Assembly: GCF_000196855.1 (NCBI RefSeq)
Contig: NC_014319.1
Location: forward strand, 992,001 to 1,056,000
Source of the DNA: Leuconostoc gasicomitatum LMG 18811
Lineage (GTDB): Bacteria > Bacillota > Bacilli > Lactobacillales > Lactobacillaceae
Direction of reading: 5' to 3'
DNA length: 64,000 nt
The translations under genes and the position numbers were made by a program. Below, in pieces: positions 63,581-64,000 of the stretch; positions within the stretch are counted from its first letter, which is position 1; every line of letters starts with the position of its first letter. The notes below the pieces were generated by a model. That model worked only from the letters and a program-made list of their open reading frames with translations, did no database searches and had not been told where the DNA came from.

Positions 63581-63663
63581 GGCAGATTGCAAGTCGAAAC
63601 AGTCAATCACCAAGACAAATCTTTCAGCAACATATGATGTTCGGTTAATTATTGCAATCTGCC
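63581..63663. repeat. 83-bp element with perfect 12-bp inverted-repeat ends (dispersed repeat copy B)
   Basis: GGCAGATTGCAA at the left and TTGCAATCTGCC at the right are perfect complements. The complement of the interior matches copy C at 52084-52147. The size is that of a very small non-autonomous element. The remaining bases of the 63463-64000 edge region hold no other clear gene except the micropeptide candidate. Confidence 0.6.
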
Positions 63664-63771
63664 TAAGAAAAAATAACAATGGTACTACGATATAACAAAG
63701 AGCCATGACGCTAACCACGGTTCCTAGTAAATCTGTTTTGACAGTAACTAACAATAGTTATTAAAAAATCA

Positions 63772-63861
63772 TTATCTGGTTAAATATAAGTGGGTTACTT
63801 TTTCGATTAACAAAACTACGAACGTCAAAATACCTAAGATGAATTCACCAAAAGCACCCAT
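63772..63861 (-). CDS. Candidate 29-aa single-span micropeptide (holin-like toxin type)
   Basis: The product MGAFGEFILGILTFVVLLIE followed by KVTHLYLTR is one membrane span with a basic tail. This is the look of type I toxin peptides of the holin-like group in Gram-positive bacteria. There is no clear ribosome site, and an in-frame stop lies just upstream of the ATG. An antisense RNA partner is not evident. It may be a relic. Confidence 0.3.
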   Translation of the reverse strand: MGAFGEFILGILTFVVLLIEKVTHLYLTR

Positions 63862-64000
63862 GAGTTGTTATGCTGTACACTTATGCCATTATATTATTTT
63901 TTTCAGCTAAATTAATTAACTAATTGACTTATGATGATATTCTCTTAGTGCAATAGACGTACGCGTGTGCGCAGTGTGTATTAGTTCAAAAGGTGTTCCT

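Noticed and set aside
63422-63754. A 110-aa minus-strand reading frame at the right edge
   Set aside because: It runs through the 83-bp repeat element and overlaps the end of the HAD gene. It has no ribosome site and a mixed composition, so it is probably chance.

Overview
The window looks like a chromosome segment of a low-GC lactic acid bacterium, most likely Leuconostoc or a close relative. The support is a full-length GH70 dextransucrase with the KxYKxGKxW-type signal sequence, a second surface protein carrying the same signal and glucan-binding repeats, a dnaG-rpoD pair, and a queT gene behind a preQ1-I riboswitch. I see no rRNA or tRNA genes.

Positions 1 to about 25,860 are one end of an integrative conjugative element (ICE) of the Tn916/TcpA type, read left to right. 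Its left edge is outside the window. It opens with cargo: the end of a type I restriction-modification operon (hsdR, hsdM, hsdS), an unknown 261-aa gene, and a very AT-rich 915-aa SIR2-domain protein that looks like a defence-associated sirtuin. The transfer module follows: TcpC-, TcpD- and TcpE-like proteins, a TrbL/Orf15-like membrane protein, a two-domain cell-wall hydrolase, two small single-span proteins, a thioredoxin-fold protein, a VirB4-like ATPase, the TcpA/FtsK coupling ATPase, a GC-rich stem-rich probable oriT, and a Rep_trans relaxase with an HTH domain. A broken yjdF gene behind a possible riboswitch interrupts the module. The right part carries an IS30-like transposase gene without visible terminal repeats and an SOS-controlled umuC / YolD-like / small-ORF cassette. 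No integrase is visible.

Positions 26,000 to 56,900 are chromosomal: an ABC-2 exporter with an MccF/LdcA-like peptidase; a sugar-acid locus (GntP permease, Gfo/Idh oxidoreductase, SDR, LacI regulator, three palindromic operators); the dextransucrase next to a divergent Rgg regulator; a P-type cation ATPase; an aldo/keto reductase; an AI-2E family protein; glutathione peroxidase; a butanediol-dehydrogenase-like enzyme; a queT-SDR pair; rpoD and dnaG; a MarR/NTF2-like pair behind a perfect palindrome; a GNAT; and a secreted C39-like peptidase with 129-bp tandem repeats.

Positions 57,000 to 62,750 contain remains of a second copy of the same kind of ICE on the minus strand: an intact second umuC cassette with its own SOS box, about 300 bp of decayed relaxase 3' end (60,062-60,360), and a decayed transposase 5' end (62,452-62,741). 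A Vat-like acetyltransferase, an Ada-type alkylation-repair protein and a PEP-mutase-family enzyme lie between them. The right edge carries a HAD phosphatase, an 83-bp element with inverted-repeat ends, and a possible single-span micropeptide. Most intergenic gaps hold clear rho-independent terminators. The larger gene-poor gaps hold decayed sequence and members of a short dispersed repeat.
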